Of a stretch of 64,000 bases of DNA, positions 46,975 to 56,330 are shown piece after piece. The stretch is from a sulfur-oxidizing endosymbiont of Gigantopelta aegis (GTDB lineage Bacteria > Pseudomonadota > Gammaproteobacteria > GRL18). The position numbers were made by a program, and so were the translations under genes. The stretch lies in the NCBI RefSeq assembly GCF_016097415.1, contig NZ_JAEHGE010000001.1:1098914-1162913 (forward strand), given 5' to 3'. The notes under the pieces were generated by a model. The model saw nothing but the letters and a program-made list of their open reading frames with translations. It was not told the DNA's origin and did no database searches. The first letter of the stretch is position 1. The number at the start of each line of letters is the position of its first letter.

Positions 46975-48489
46975 TAATGTGGCTATACTTAACCGGACAC
47001 ACAACTTAAAATAACTAAAAGATAAAAAGTGTGACCTAAAATGAATGATCAAACAAAAAACCGAATAAAAGCTATACATCAGAATTTAAAGAATCAGCTG
47101 TCAAATTAGCTAATGAGACGGATCAACCCGTTTCTCAGACTGCCAGGGAGCTAGGTGTTAATGTAAATACTCTACATACCTGGATCAGTAAATATTCCAA
47201 ACCGGTGAAGACGGTAGCCAATAGAAGTGATGAACACATTTATGATGAAGTAAAACGTCTGAAAAAAGAATGGCAAAAGTGATTCAGGAGCGTGATTTAT
47301 TAAAAAGGCCACAGCGTACTTTGCAAGGGAAACTTTGTGAAGTACGCATGGATAACTGATCAGGCTAAAGATTACCCGGTAACGATTCTGTGCCGTTTTA
47401 TGGATGTTTCCCGTAGTTGCTATTATGATTGGGTTAGCTCTCCTAAAACGGATAGAGAGAAAGAAAATGAAGCGCTTACTGAGCAGCTAAAAAACTGTTT
47501 GAAGACAGTCGCAAGACTTATGGAACCCGTCGTCTTAAAAGAAAACTGGCTGAAAAAGGCGTTCATATAAGCCGCCGGAGAATTGGTCGATTAATGAAAA
47601 AAGCCGGTTTGTTTTGTAAAACGAAGAGACGCTTTAAAGCGACGACTAATTCCAAGCATAATAAGCGTATATCTCCAAATTTACTGGAAAGAGAGTTTAC
47701 TGTCTCTCAACCTGATCGCTACTATGTGGGTGATATTACCTATATTGCCACCAAGGAAGGCTGGTTATATTTAGCGGTTGTCATTGACTTATTCTCTAGG
47801 CAAATTGTTGGCTGGTCGATGGATGAGCGAATGAAAGCCAAGCTAGTCAATGATGCTTTACTGATGGCCATATGGAAGCGTAAACCAATGGATGGATTGC
47901 TTTGGCATACTGACCGAGGTAGCCAATATGCCTCTGATAGTCATAGAAAAATATTGTCGGATCATAACATAATTCAGTCTATGAGCCGCAAAGGAAATTG
48001 CTGGGACAATGCTGTATCAGAGAGCTTCTTTCATAGTTTGAAAACTGAATTGACGCACCATTGTCGATTCAAAACCAGAGTAGAAGCAAAGCAGGCAATA
48101 TTTGAATATATTGAGGTATTTTATAATCGGGAGCGACTTCATTCGGCTAATGATTATTTGTCACCAGTCGATTATGAAATACAGCAGGAAATAGCTTAAA
48201 TCGATTGATTGAAGAGGGGTAAAAGGCGACATAAATGCCGCCCATTACCGTTGACGGCCATCGACTCCTCAGCCTGTGCCGTGAAGATATTGTAACAGGA
48301 TCATTACCGTTGTGAAAATACCTTGGGTGAATGGAACGGCTCTATCGTTCCAGAGGGCAAAGCCCTTTCTCTTCATCTGTTTAAAGTTAACATGAGAAAC
48401 TAAAATGATAGGAAATACAAAATGACAAAAATCACTTGAAACAGCCAAAAAATATTTAGAAAACTGTCCGGAAAAGTGTTGACACATCA
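46975..48489 (+). mobile_element. IS3-family copy 6
   Basis: Full length, about 1515 bp. orfA starts at 47041 and is frameshifted at the first A-run and again at GAATGGC (GAATTGGC elsewhere). orfB at 47337-48199 is in two frames. It differs from the other copies by very few substitutions, e.g. ATCGACTCC for ATCGGCTCC in the tail. Confidence 0.92.
47337..48199 (+). pseudogene. IS3-family orfB of copy 6, frameshifted
   Basis: The N-terminal frame ends at 47570 and the catalytic frame resumes at 47594. DDE motifs are as in the other copies. Confidence 0.85.
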
Positions 48490-48627
48490 AACCGGTGAAG
48501 ACGGTAGCCAATAGAAGTGATGAACACATTTATGATGAAGTAAAACGTCTGAAAAAAGAATTGGCAAAAGTGATTCAGGAGCGTGATTTATTAAAAAGGC
48601 CACAGCGTACTTTGCAAGGGAAACTTT

Positions 48628-49490
48628 GTGAAGTACGCATGGATAACTGATCAGGCTAAAGATTACCCGGTAACGATTCTGTGCCGTTTTATGGATGTTT
48701 CCGTAGTTGCTATTATGATTGGGTTAGCTCTCCTAAAACGGATAGAGAGAAAGAAAATGAAGCGCTTACTGAGCAGCTAAAAAACTGTTTGAAGACAGTC
48801 GCAAGACTTATGGAACCCGTCGTCTTAAAAAGAAAACTGGCTGAAAAAGGCGTTCATATAAGCCGCCGGAGAATTGGTCGATTAATGAAAAAAGCCGGTT
48901 TGTTTTGTAAAACGAAGAGACGCTTTAAAGCGACGACTAATTCCAAGCATAATAAGCGTATATCTCCAAATTTACTGGAAAGAGAGTTTACTGTCTCTCA
49001 ACCTGATCGCTACTATGTGGGTGATATTACCTATATTGCCACCAAGGAAGGCTGGTTATATTTAGCGGTTGTCATTGACTTATTCTCTAGGCAAATTGTT
49101 GGCTGGTCGATGGATGAGCGAATGAAAGCCAAGCTAGTCAATGATGCTTTACTGATGGCCATATGGAAGCGTAAACCAATGGATGGATTGCTTTGGCATA
49201 CTGACCGAGGTAGCCAATATGCCTCTGATAGTCATAGAAAAATATTGTCGGATCATAACATAATTCAGTCTATGAGCCGCAAAGGAAATTGCTGGGACAA
49301 TGCTGTATCAGAGAGCTTCTTTCATAGTTTGAAAACTGAATTGACGCACCATTGTCGATTCAAAACCAGAGTAGAAGCAAAGCAGGCAATATTTGAATAT
49401 ATTGAGGTATTTTATAATCGGGAGCGACTTCATTCGGCTAATGATTATTTGTCACCAGTCGATTATGAAATACAGCAGGAAATAGCTTAA
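48628..49490 (+). pseudogene. IS3-family orfB of copy 4, frameshifted at start
   Basis: From about 48681 the frame is open to the end (269 residues, including the full catalytic domain). The first ~17 codons are out of frame because GTTTCCGTAG has one C fewer than GTTTCCCGTAG in copies 5 and 6. Confidence 0.85.
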
Positions 49491-49994
49491 ATCGATTGAT
49501 TGAAGAGGGGTAAAAGGCGACATAAATGCCGCCCATTACCGTTGACGGCCATCGGCTCCTCAGCCTGTGCCGTGAAGATATTGTAACAGGATCATTACCG
49601 TTGTGAAAATACCTTGGGTGAATGGAACGGCTCTATCGTTCCAGAGGGCAAAGCCCTTTCTCTTCATCTGTTTAAAGTTAACATGAGAAACTAAAATGAT
49701 AGGAAATACAAAATGACAAAAATCACTTGAAACAGCCAAAAAATATTTAGAAAACTGTCCGGAAAAGTGTTGACACATCATATTTACATTAACACCTAGC
49801 TCCCTGGCAGTCTGAGAAACGGGGTTGATCCGTCTCATTAGCTAATTTGACAGCTGATTCTTTAAATTCTGATGTATAGCTTTTATTCGGTTTTTTTGTT
49901 TGATCATTCATTTTAGGTCACACTTTTTATCTTTTAGTTATTTTAAGTTGTGTGTCCGGTTAAGTATAGCCACATTAACCCTTTGAATTTACCC

Positions 49995-50660
49995 CTAAGT
50001 ATCAGCCCACATTTGTACCAGCTTGATATAGCTCACATCGACCCCTTGTGTTTCTTCCGCTTTGGGATTTTCTTTGAGCATTTTCTCTCTGGCTTTCCAT
50101 AGTTCATAGAGCACTTCACGTTTATTTGTATCCTGAATCATACTTTGTGCCCAGGTAACGCAAACCAAGCGCTCACCAGCCGTTACTTCTTCGACATAGT
50201 GCCAACTCGTGGAAGGGTAGACAATGGCGCTACCGGCTTTGAGTTTTGCCTTGTGTTTACCATATTGTGTTTCAATAACTAACTCGCCGCCTTCATAGTC
50301 TTCGGGTTCATTTAAAAAATGGTCGTAGACACATCGGTACGATACATATTGGGCATTTGTCCCATGATAGGATTGTCAATATGGCCACCATAGCCCATAC
50401 CTTTACGGTAGCGAGCTAAAAAGGCGAGCCAATGCGTTTCATCATGACTGCGGCTTTATAGGTTTCATTGTTGATTAGGCTGCCCATTAAAATATTGTTT
50501 AATGATTGCATTTGTGGAGAATTATCTTGAATTAATTCTTCATTATTTTTAACTGTCTGTGCGACATCACCGGCAGATATTTTTCCATCAATAAAATTGG
50601 CTTGTTTAAGAACGCCCTGAATTGATTTGAGCTGTTGTGGATGAATAACATCTGGAATTT
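49995..50660 (-). pseudogene. PKHD-type Fe(II)/2-oxoglutarate hydroxylase (PiuC/YbiX family), damaged
   Basis: Translation gives IKIPDVIHPQQLKSIQGVL, AQTVKNNEELIQ, FLARYRKGMGYGGHIDNPIMG with the HxD iron ligands, then after a frameshift YEGGELVIETQYG and YPSTSWHYVEEV with the distal His. It ends SYIKLVQMWADT. One extra T in the run near 50318 restores TTIFLNEPEDYE. The native start codon has been replaced by an IS3 end at 50661, so the frame is now fused to transposase sequence. PiuC proteins are often linked to iron uptake; the substrate here is unknown. Confidence 0.85.
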
Positions 50661-51179
50661 TGATGTGTCCTTTCATTCGCTCATCCATCGACCAGCCAAC
50701 AATTTGCCTAGAGAATAAGTCAATGACAACCGCTAAATATAACCAGCCTTCCTTGGTGGCAATATAGGTAATATCACCCACATAGTAGCGATCAGGTTGA
50801 GAGACAGTAAACTCTCTTTCCAGTAAATTTGGAGATATACGCTTATTATGCTTGGAATTAGTCGTCGCTTTAAAGCGTCTCTTCGTTTTACAAAACAAAC
50901 CGGCTTTTTTCATTAATCGACCAATTCTCCGGCGGCTTATATGAACGCCTTTTTCAGCCAGTTTTCTTTTAAGACGACGGGTTCCATAAGTCTTGCGACT
51001 GTCTTCAAACAGTTTTTTAGCTGCTCAGTAAGCGCTTCATTTTCTTTCTCTCTATCCGTTTTAGGAGAGCTAACCCAATCATAATAGCAACTACGGGAAA
51101 CATCCATAAAACGGCACAGAATCGTTACCGGGTAATCTTTAGCCTGATCAGTTATCCATGCGTACTTCACGCCACATTA
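50661..51179 (-). mobile_element. IS3-family remnant with only the 9-base tips of both ends
   Basis: The right tip TGATGTGTC (50661-50669) is joined directly to the middle of orfB. The left tip GCCACATTA (51171-51179) is joined directly to the 5' end of orfB. The flanks show no duplication (TTT against ATG). Host genes on both sides lack their starts, so an IS-mediated deletion probably removed the DNA between them. Confidence 0.85.
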
Positions 51180-52621
51180 ATGAGCATTACACCTTTATTT
51201 TTAAAAACCGTTCAGCGCTGCTGCAAAGTATGCTAATGCCCATCACCCTATTATTAGGCTTGCTGGTTTTATTTAATTTTGTTTTGTATTGGATTTTCCG
51301 CTCTAATGTTCATATTCAAAGAAAATCCAAAGCCCGTCTCGCCTTTCAGGCAACCCATGATGAATTAACTCAGTTACCGAATCGTCGTTATTTGATGGAT
51401 AAATTTCATGAATGGAAGAAGCAATATCATGATCAATTTTCCATCTTGTTTATTGATTTAAATAATTTTAAGGCCATTAATGATATCCATGGTCATAGTG
51501 TTGGTGATCGGGTGCTGATTGCCATCGCAGAAAGAATTAAAGTGAGCTGTCAGAATAGCTTGAAAATTCGTCAGGGCGGTGATGAATTTATTATTTTAAA
51601 TCATCATGTTGAAGCAGAGGAAATCGTCAAATTATCCATGCGATGTCTATCTGAATTAAAGAAACCGATCATAATTGATGGCTTGGAATTTGTCGTTAGT
51701 GCCAGCATTGGTACGGCTACAGCCCCTCAAAATGGTATAGATGTTGATGAATTACTAAGAAAAGCAGACATGGCGATGTATGAGGCCAAGCGCACTCAAT
51801 CGGGAATGTATGCTTTTTCTGAAAGACTGGATGAAATGCAACAGCGTAAGGCTATTATTGAAGCTGAATTAGGTCATGCACTGGAAAGGCAGGAGTTTTA
51901 TCAGCCTCAGGTCGATGCTATCAATCATTCTTTGGTAGGTATTGAGACCCTCATTCGTTGGCAAAACCCTAAGTTAGGCCATGTGTCACCAGAAGAGTTT
52001 ATTGCCGTTGCTGAAGCGACGGGACAAATCATTGAAATTGGTTTGTATGTATTGAAGACAGCATTGCACGAAATTTCAGATCTTTATCAGGCTGCTGACG
52101 TTGAAGATGATATTCGTTTATCCGTTAATGTTTCTGTTCGGCAATTATTGAGTGAGAATTTTCTGCAACAATTTTTTGAAATCAATATCGCCTTTATCAA
52201 TTCCTCAATTAAACTGGTGGTTGAAATTACTGAAAACCTCTTTATTGATGATGTTGATAAGGCAATTGCTATTTTAGAAAGCCTTCAAAAAGCAGGCATT
52301 GAAATTTCCTTAGACGATTTTGGAACGGGCTATTCATCATTAAATGTATTGAATAAACTACCCATTAATGAACTTAAAATTGATAAGAGCTTTATTCGAG
52401 ATATTCTTTTGGATGAACAGGATAAGCAATTGGTTCGCAGTATTATTGACCTGGGTAAAAGCCTGTGCATTCCTGTTCTGGCTGAAGGCGTGGAAGAAAA
52501 GGAACAGGCTGATATACTTAATAAGTATGGCTGTGATTTATTTCAGGGTTATTATTTTTCCCGTCCGTTAAAAAAGGCTGACCTTAGACAATATATCTTT
52601 AACTCAGAATTGCCTGCCTAA
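51180..52621 (+). pseudogene. GGDEF-EAL cyclic-di-GMP protein, N-terminus lost
   Basis: The frame extends into the IS remnant (apparent ATG 51158), so the native start and a probable periplasmic sensor domain are missing. Host residues begin EHYTFIFKNRSALLQ, followed by one membrane helix (LMPITLLLGLLVLFNFVLYWIF). The GGDEF domain has RQGGDEF. The EAL domain has the variant ETLIRW but keeps ENLF, LDDFGTGYSSLN, KIDKSFI and AEGVEE, so phosphodiesterase activity is plausible. It lies next to the pga operon, which is commonly controlled by c-di-GMP. It may still be expressed from a start in the IS remnant. Confidence 0.85.
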
Positions 52622-52626
52622 TCTTA

Positions 52627-53076
52627 TTATTCGATATGGTTGATATTACCCTTGTCATCAAAACTCACCTGCATTACTTTTTGTTTTCTAAATTGTTTAA
52701 CTGATTCAAGCGGCACTTGATAGTAGTCACTACTGGCTTCAATGCTTAAGTCGGTATTATGTATGCTTTTACTTTTGCGTCGCTTGAAATAAAGATTGCC
52801 CAAAGACCAGAGAATAAACATCAGACTAAATGCGGCAATAATAATGAGATACCAGACCGAGGTCATGGTTTTATATTCTTTATAGCCTTCTAATAAGAGT
52901 ATATGTTGCTGAAAAAACACAAAGGCAAGATACCAGATAATAAAAGTGATTATGGGAACAATCAGATAAATACCTGAGAGCACAAAAAGTAATTTCAAGG
53001 TGTTATTGGCATATTTCTGCCTCATAGACATTAAGTCCGGGCGATTAATGATCAGTGGTTTTTTTTGCTTAGTCAT
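52627..53076 (-). CDS. pgaD: PgaD-like subunit of PNAG synthase
   Basis: 149 residues with two membrane helices (LLFVLSGIYLIVPIITFIIWYLAF and SVWYLIIIAAFSLMFILWSLGNLYF), a basic linker and a C-terminal soluble tail. The start PLIINRPDLMSMRQK matches the PgaD pattern. PgaD stabilises PgaC and responds to c-di-GMP. It overlaps the pgaC stop by one base, last gene of pgaABCD. Confidence 0.88.
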   Translation of the reverse strand: MTKQKKPLIINRPDLMSMRQKYANNTLKLLFVLSGIYLIVPIITFIIWYLAFVFFQQHILLLEGYKEYKTMTSVWYLIIIAAFSLMFILWSLGNLYFKRRKSKSIHNTDLSIEASSDYYQVPLESVKQFRKQKVMQVSFDDKGNINHIE

Positions 53077-54342
53077 TAGCGAATACCTCTATCAGGGCTT
53101 GTCCAGATGGCTCGTTGGCCTTTTTTCTTTAAAAAGGCCTTAGGGAAACCAATGACGGTGGTGATCATGTTTAACATCCAATAGACCATTGGATACCAAA
53201 TCATCCAATAATAATTTTGTAAAAGATGTTTTTCATAACGTGAGTCAATAGACATGCTAATAGTGAATTGCAATAATGACGTTAGGATCAGTAAAACGCC
53301 TGTCCAACCGGGTAGAATACTGCGAATGAAAAAATAATCCGGAACAATAAAAAACTGTTGGAATAACCAGACTAACATAATAGTAAAGACCACATAACTC
53401 CAAATAACACTGGCCGCATATTCAAAGGCAATGGGCCACATACGTCGTGATTGCCATTGAAAGAGTGATTTGAAATAACGTTTGAACACCTCTGCTCCGC
53501 CTTGTGCCCAACGAATTCTTTGTTTGAGTAGGCCGGATAATGTTTCCGGCATCAATATCCAACATAATGCATTAGGTTCATAGCGAATATCCCACTGATT
53601 TAATTGCAAACGCCAGCTAATATCAATGTCTTCAGTGATCATGTCTGTGTGCCAATAGCCAATAGCCAATCTCATGTAAGGCACTTTTTCGAAAGGCAAC
53701 GATGACGCCAGAGGCAGTGAAAATAGCGCCATAAATACGTTGGGCACGTTTGATCATGCCGATGATAGAAGAAAATTCACCCACCTGAATTTTACCTAAT
53801 AAGGTGGTACGGTTTCTGATGCGAGGATTGCCGGTGACAGCACCAACATATTGACTGCTGACAAAGTGACGTATCATCCAGCGGGTGGCATGGGGATCTA
53901 ATAAGGCATCACCGTCCACACAAAGTAGGAACTCATAGTTGGCCAATAATGAGGCGGTTTTTAAAGCCATGGCCTTGCCTTGATTCGAGGCTAGATGAAT
54001 AACGCGCAAGCGCGGATATTTTAGCGCTAGTTCATCTAAAATTTCACGGGTATTGTCGGTACTGCCGTCATTAATGGCAATGACTTCAAATTGTGAATAG
54101 TTTTGCTTGACCAGATATTCAATAGTATCACGGACATTATGGCCCTCGTTATGACAGGGCACTAATAAAGAAACGGGTGGCTCATGCTCAAGTATGGGAG
54201 GGTTATCCGGGCGACGATGACATTGGTTTTCCCAATGGAGTCGATAATAAATACCGCCGGTCATCCATAAAAATGCCATAAAGAATGGATAATAAAAAGC
54301 AAAAGAAAGTAGTGCTTCAATGATAGGAAATTCAGTATTCAT
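53076..54342 (-). pseudogene. pgaC: PgaC, PNAG glycosyltransferase, broken by a 7-bp duplication
   Basis: A GT2 synthase with N-terminal membrane segment, EVIAINDGSTDNT, VDGDALLDPHATRW, TEDIDISWRLQ and QRIRWAQGG, then C-terminal membrane helices. The frame breaks at 53652-53665, where CCAATAG is present twice in tandem. With one copy the protein reads HEIGYWHTDMITEDIDISW without interruption. As sequenced, translation stops soon after and the catalytic half is lost. It polymerises UDP-GlcNAc into poly-beta-1,6-GlcNAc. Confidence 0.9.
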
Positions 54343-54350
54343 AGTTTTAT

Positions 54351-56330
54351 CTAAGGCTGATTATAGGGAAAGGTTTGTAAGGAAAATTGTTTTTTTAATT
54401 GTTCGATATTGGGATGATTGTTTTGAAAATCATCGGGGTAATAGCCGATATTATTGATCCCATGACGCAATAGAAAATTAACCTGTGCCGCCATAATTTG
54501 GGTGTCAATGGGCTGGGAGGTATTCCAGTCCATCGCTTGTAATTCAAACAGTACTTTGCTGATGTTTTTCTTTTCAATACGTTGCTTAACAACTTCTGTT
54601 AACTCTGCTAACCAGAGATGTGGATCAGTGGCTTTTTCCATCCAGGGCATGGCCATAATGGCTGTGGTGTCATAATTTTGCACAAATTGTTCCAAATTTT
54701 GTGCAAACCAGACTTCACTGTCTTGTTCCAACACGGGACGGGCATACATGTTTCTCGCCGTTTTAATGGTCGGGCGATACTGTCGAATGCTATCACTTAA
54801 CTCATGGGTAAATTGAATCAGAAACGCCGTTTTGAGTTTGGCCAGTTTTTTTAATAGTGCTGGCTGAGCAATGATCGCCTGAGGGCTTTGAATGATCCCC
54901 CGTTGTTGATACCAATTGAGAGCCGCCTCGGAGAAGTCTTCAAAATCAGTATAATAAGCATCATCATGATATAAAATGCCATAAAAATTAGTGTGTTTTG
55001 CTAAATCACTATAAATTTCATTAATGATTTTTCTAACCTGAGGATAAAAAGGAGATAGCCGCTTATAAGCGGCTGAGGTGCTTATTAACTGGCCATCTTT
55101 CAGTTCTTTTACGCCATATTTAGAAAAATAAGACTCGCCAAAATCAAATGCCATCACCGGTATCCAAGCATAGACATTGACATTGGCACGAGTGCGTAAT
55201 TGCCAGGCAACTCGATTAAATAAGTCTGCACGCATCGGCAGGTGACGATTAGGAAAATACAAGGCATTCACATTGCCATCACCATCAGGATCAGCAAAGG
55301 CCTGTAAATAGACCGTATTGACATTAAATTGTTTGATTCTGTCCAATAGCTGATTGAGATTTTTTTCCTGTTGCTCTGCTGAGGTATCATAAATATAGTC
55401 CAAATCAACATGAATTACTCTTTCAGGATTTGGTTTCTTGTTGGTGTTAAGCATATAGGCCAGATCGCGGGCATTTGGATTGGCGATAATTAATTCTCTA
55501 TTGATTAAACTTAAATCAGTGATGGAATTCTTTCTTTTTAGTTCTAATTCCGTATCCAGGCTTAAGTTAAAGGGCATGCCAAGTTCTTTGGCTATTTGAA
55601 CGGTTTTTTTATTATAAGCACCATAGGGCCAAACCATGACACGTGGCGGCTTGCCTAATTTTTGGGTAATTAAATTGGAATTTTTCTTAAGATCGTTTTT
55701 AATACGGTGTAGATAAGTTTTATCGGTTTCATAATGTTGTGAGCGACTATAATACTGTCGGCTAATGGCAGCAGGCTGAGTGTTTTTTTGTGGATTGGCC
55801 AGAATACCGCGATGTAGATTAAAACTATGAGACGCCACTTCAACAAGCCCCGAGGCTTGCATTTCTTTGAGTTGTGCCCAACTGAGAAAATGCTCACGTG
55901 AAATGCTTTTCTTTCCATATTGCACATTGCCATCACGGGGTGTTTCTAGCCACTTTCCGACAATGGCAAAGACCGCAGGGAAATTATAGAGTTTGAGCAG
56001 TGGGTAAATTTTAGTATAAAAACTAATATAGCCATCATCAAAGGTGAGTAAGACTGCTTTGGGTGGTAGTGATTTTTTTCCTTCTCTGGCGGCAATTAGA
56101 TCATCGAAGCTAATAGCTTGATAATTATTTTTTTTCAGCCATTCAAATTGTGCTAATAAATTTTCTGGACTGATCGCATATTGATCGGGACCCAGATCAC
56201 CCTGGGTGATTGTTTTGACATCATGATAGCAAATGGCCGTAAAATGAGTATTAGTCGCATAAACATTGACCAGTGATATATAAATGACTGTGCAGAGTAA
56301 TACAAGCTGTCGAATAAATTTTGTTTTCAT
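54351..56330 (-). CDS. pgaB: PgaB, PNAG N-deacetylase with C-terminal hydrolase domain
   Basis: 659 residues. A signal peptide (FIRQLVLLCTVIYISLVNVYA) is followed by a polysaccharide deacetylase domain (CYHDV, LLTFDDGYISFYTKIYP, EVASHSFNLHRG). The C-terminal domain has INVIHVDLDYIYD-like and ILYHDDAYYTDFEDF motifs of the PgaB glycoside-hydrolase domain. It partially deacetylates PNAG in the periplasm for export through PgaA. It abuts pgaA (stop 56331). Confidence 0.93.
   Translation of the reverse strand: MKTKFIRQLVLLCTVIYISLVNVYATNTHFTAICYHDVKTITQGDLGPDQYAISPENLLAQFEWLKKNNYQAISFDDLIAAREGKKSLPPKAVLLTFDDGYISFYTKIYPLLKLYNFPAVFAIVGKWLETPRDGNVQYGKKSISREHFLSWAQLKEMQASGLVEVASHSFNLHRGILANPQKNTQPAAISRQYYSRSQHYETDKTYLHRIKNDLKKNSNLITQKLGKPPRVMVWPYGAYNKKTVQIAKELGMPFNLSLDTELELKRKNSITDLSLINRELIIANPNARDLAYMLNTNKKPNPERVIHVDLDYIYDTSAEQQEKNLNQLLDRIKQFNVNTVYLQAFADPDGDGNVNALYFPNRHLPMRADLFNRVAWQLRTRANVNVYAWIPVMAFDFGESYFSKYGVKELKDGQLISTSAAYKRLSPFYPQVRKIINEIYSDLAKHTNFYGILYHDDAYYTDFEDFSEAALNWYQQRGIIQSPQAIIAQPALLKKLAKLKTAFLIQFTHELSDSIRQYRPTIKTARNMYARPVLEQDSEVWFAQNLEQFVQNYDTTAIMAMPWMEKATDPHLWLAELTEVVKQRIEKKNISKVLFELQAMDWNTSQPIDTQIMAAQVNFLLRHGINNIGYYPDDFQNNHPNIEQLKKQFSLQTFPYNQP

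Larger units (their letters stand above)
45318..48489 (+). mobile_element. Composite transposon of two direct IS3 copies around a 139-bp passenger
   Basis: Copy 5 (45318-46835) and copy 6 (46975-48489) lie in the same orientation with 139 unrelated bases between them. The outer borders share the 3-bp duplication AAC. The inner borders of each copy do not form duplications with their outer ones. That is the expected result if the whole 3.17-kb unit moved as one into copy 4. Confidence 0.88.
45089..49780 (+). mobile_element. IS3-family copy 4, inserted in copy 3 and split itself (45089-45317 and 48490-49780)
   Basis: The left end TAATGTGGCTATAC starts at 45089 and the right end finishes GACACATCA at 49780. 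The orfA frame starting at 45155 is cut after ISKYSK at 45317 and resumes at 48490 with AACCGGTGAAG. The 3-bp duplication AAC is at 45315-45317 and 48490-48492. Joining both parts rebuilds a full-length element. Confidence 0.93.
43764..49977 (-). mobile_element. IS3-family copy 3, split by nested insertions (43764-45088 and 49781-49977)
   Basis: The outer element of a nest. Its right end TGATGTGTCAACAC starts at 43764 and its left end GCCACATTA finishes at 49977. The target duplication ACC flanks both (43761-43763 and 49978-49980). orfA is interrupted at 45088 by another copy in opposite orientation. The split site is duplicated as TAT at 45086-45088 and 49781-49783. Confidence 0.93.
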
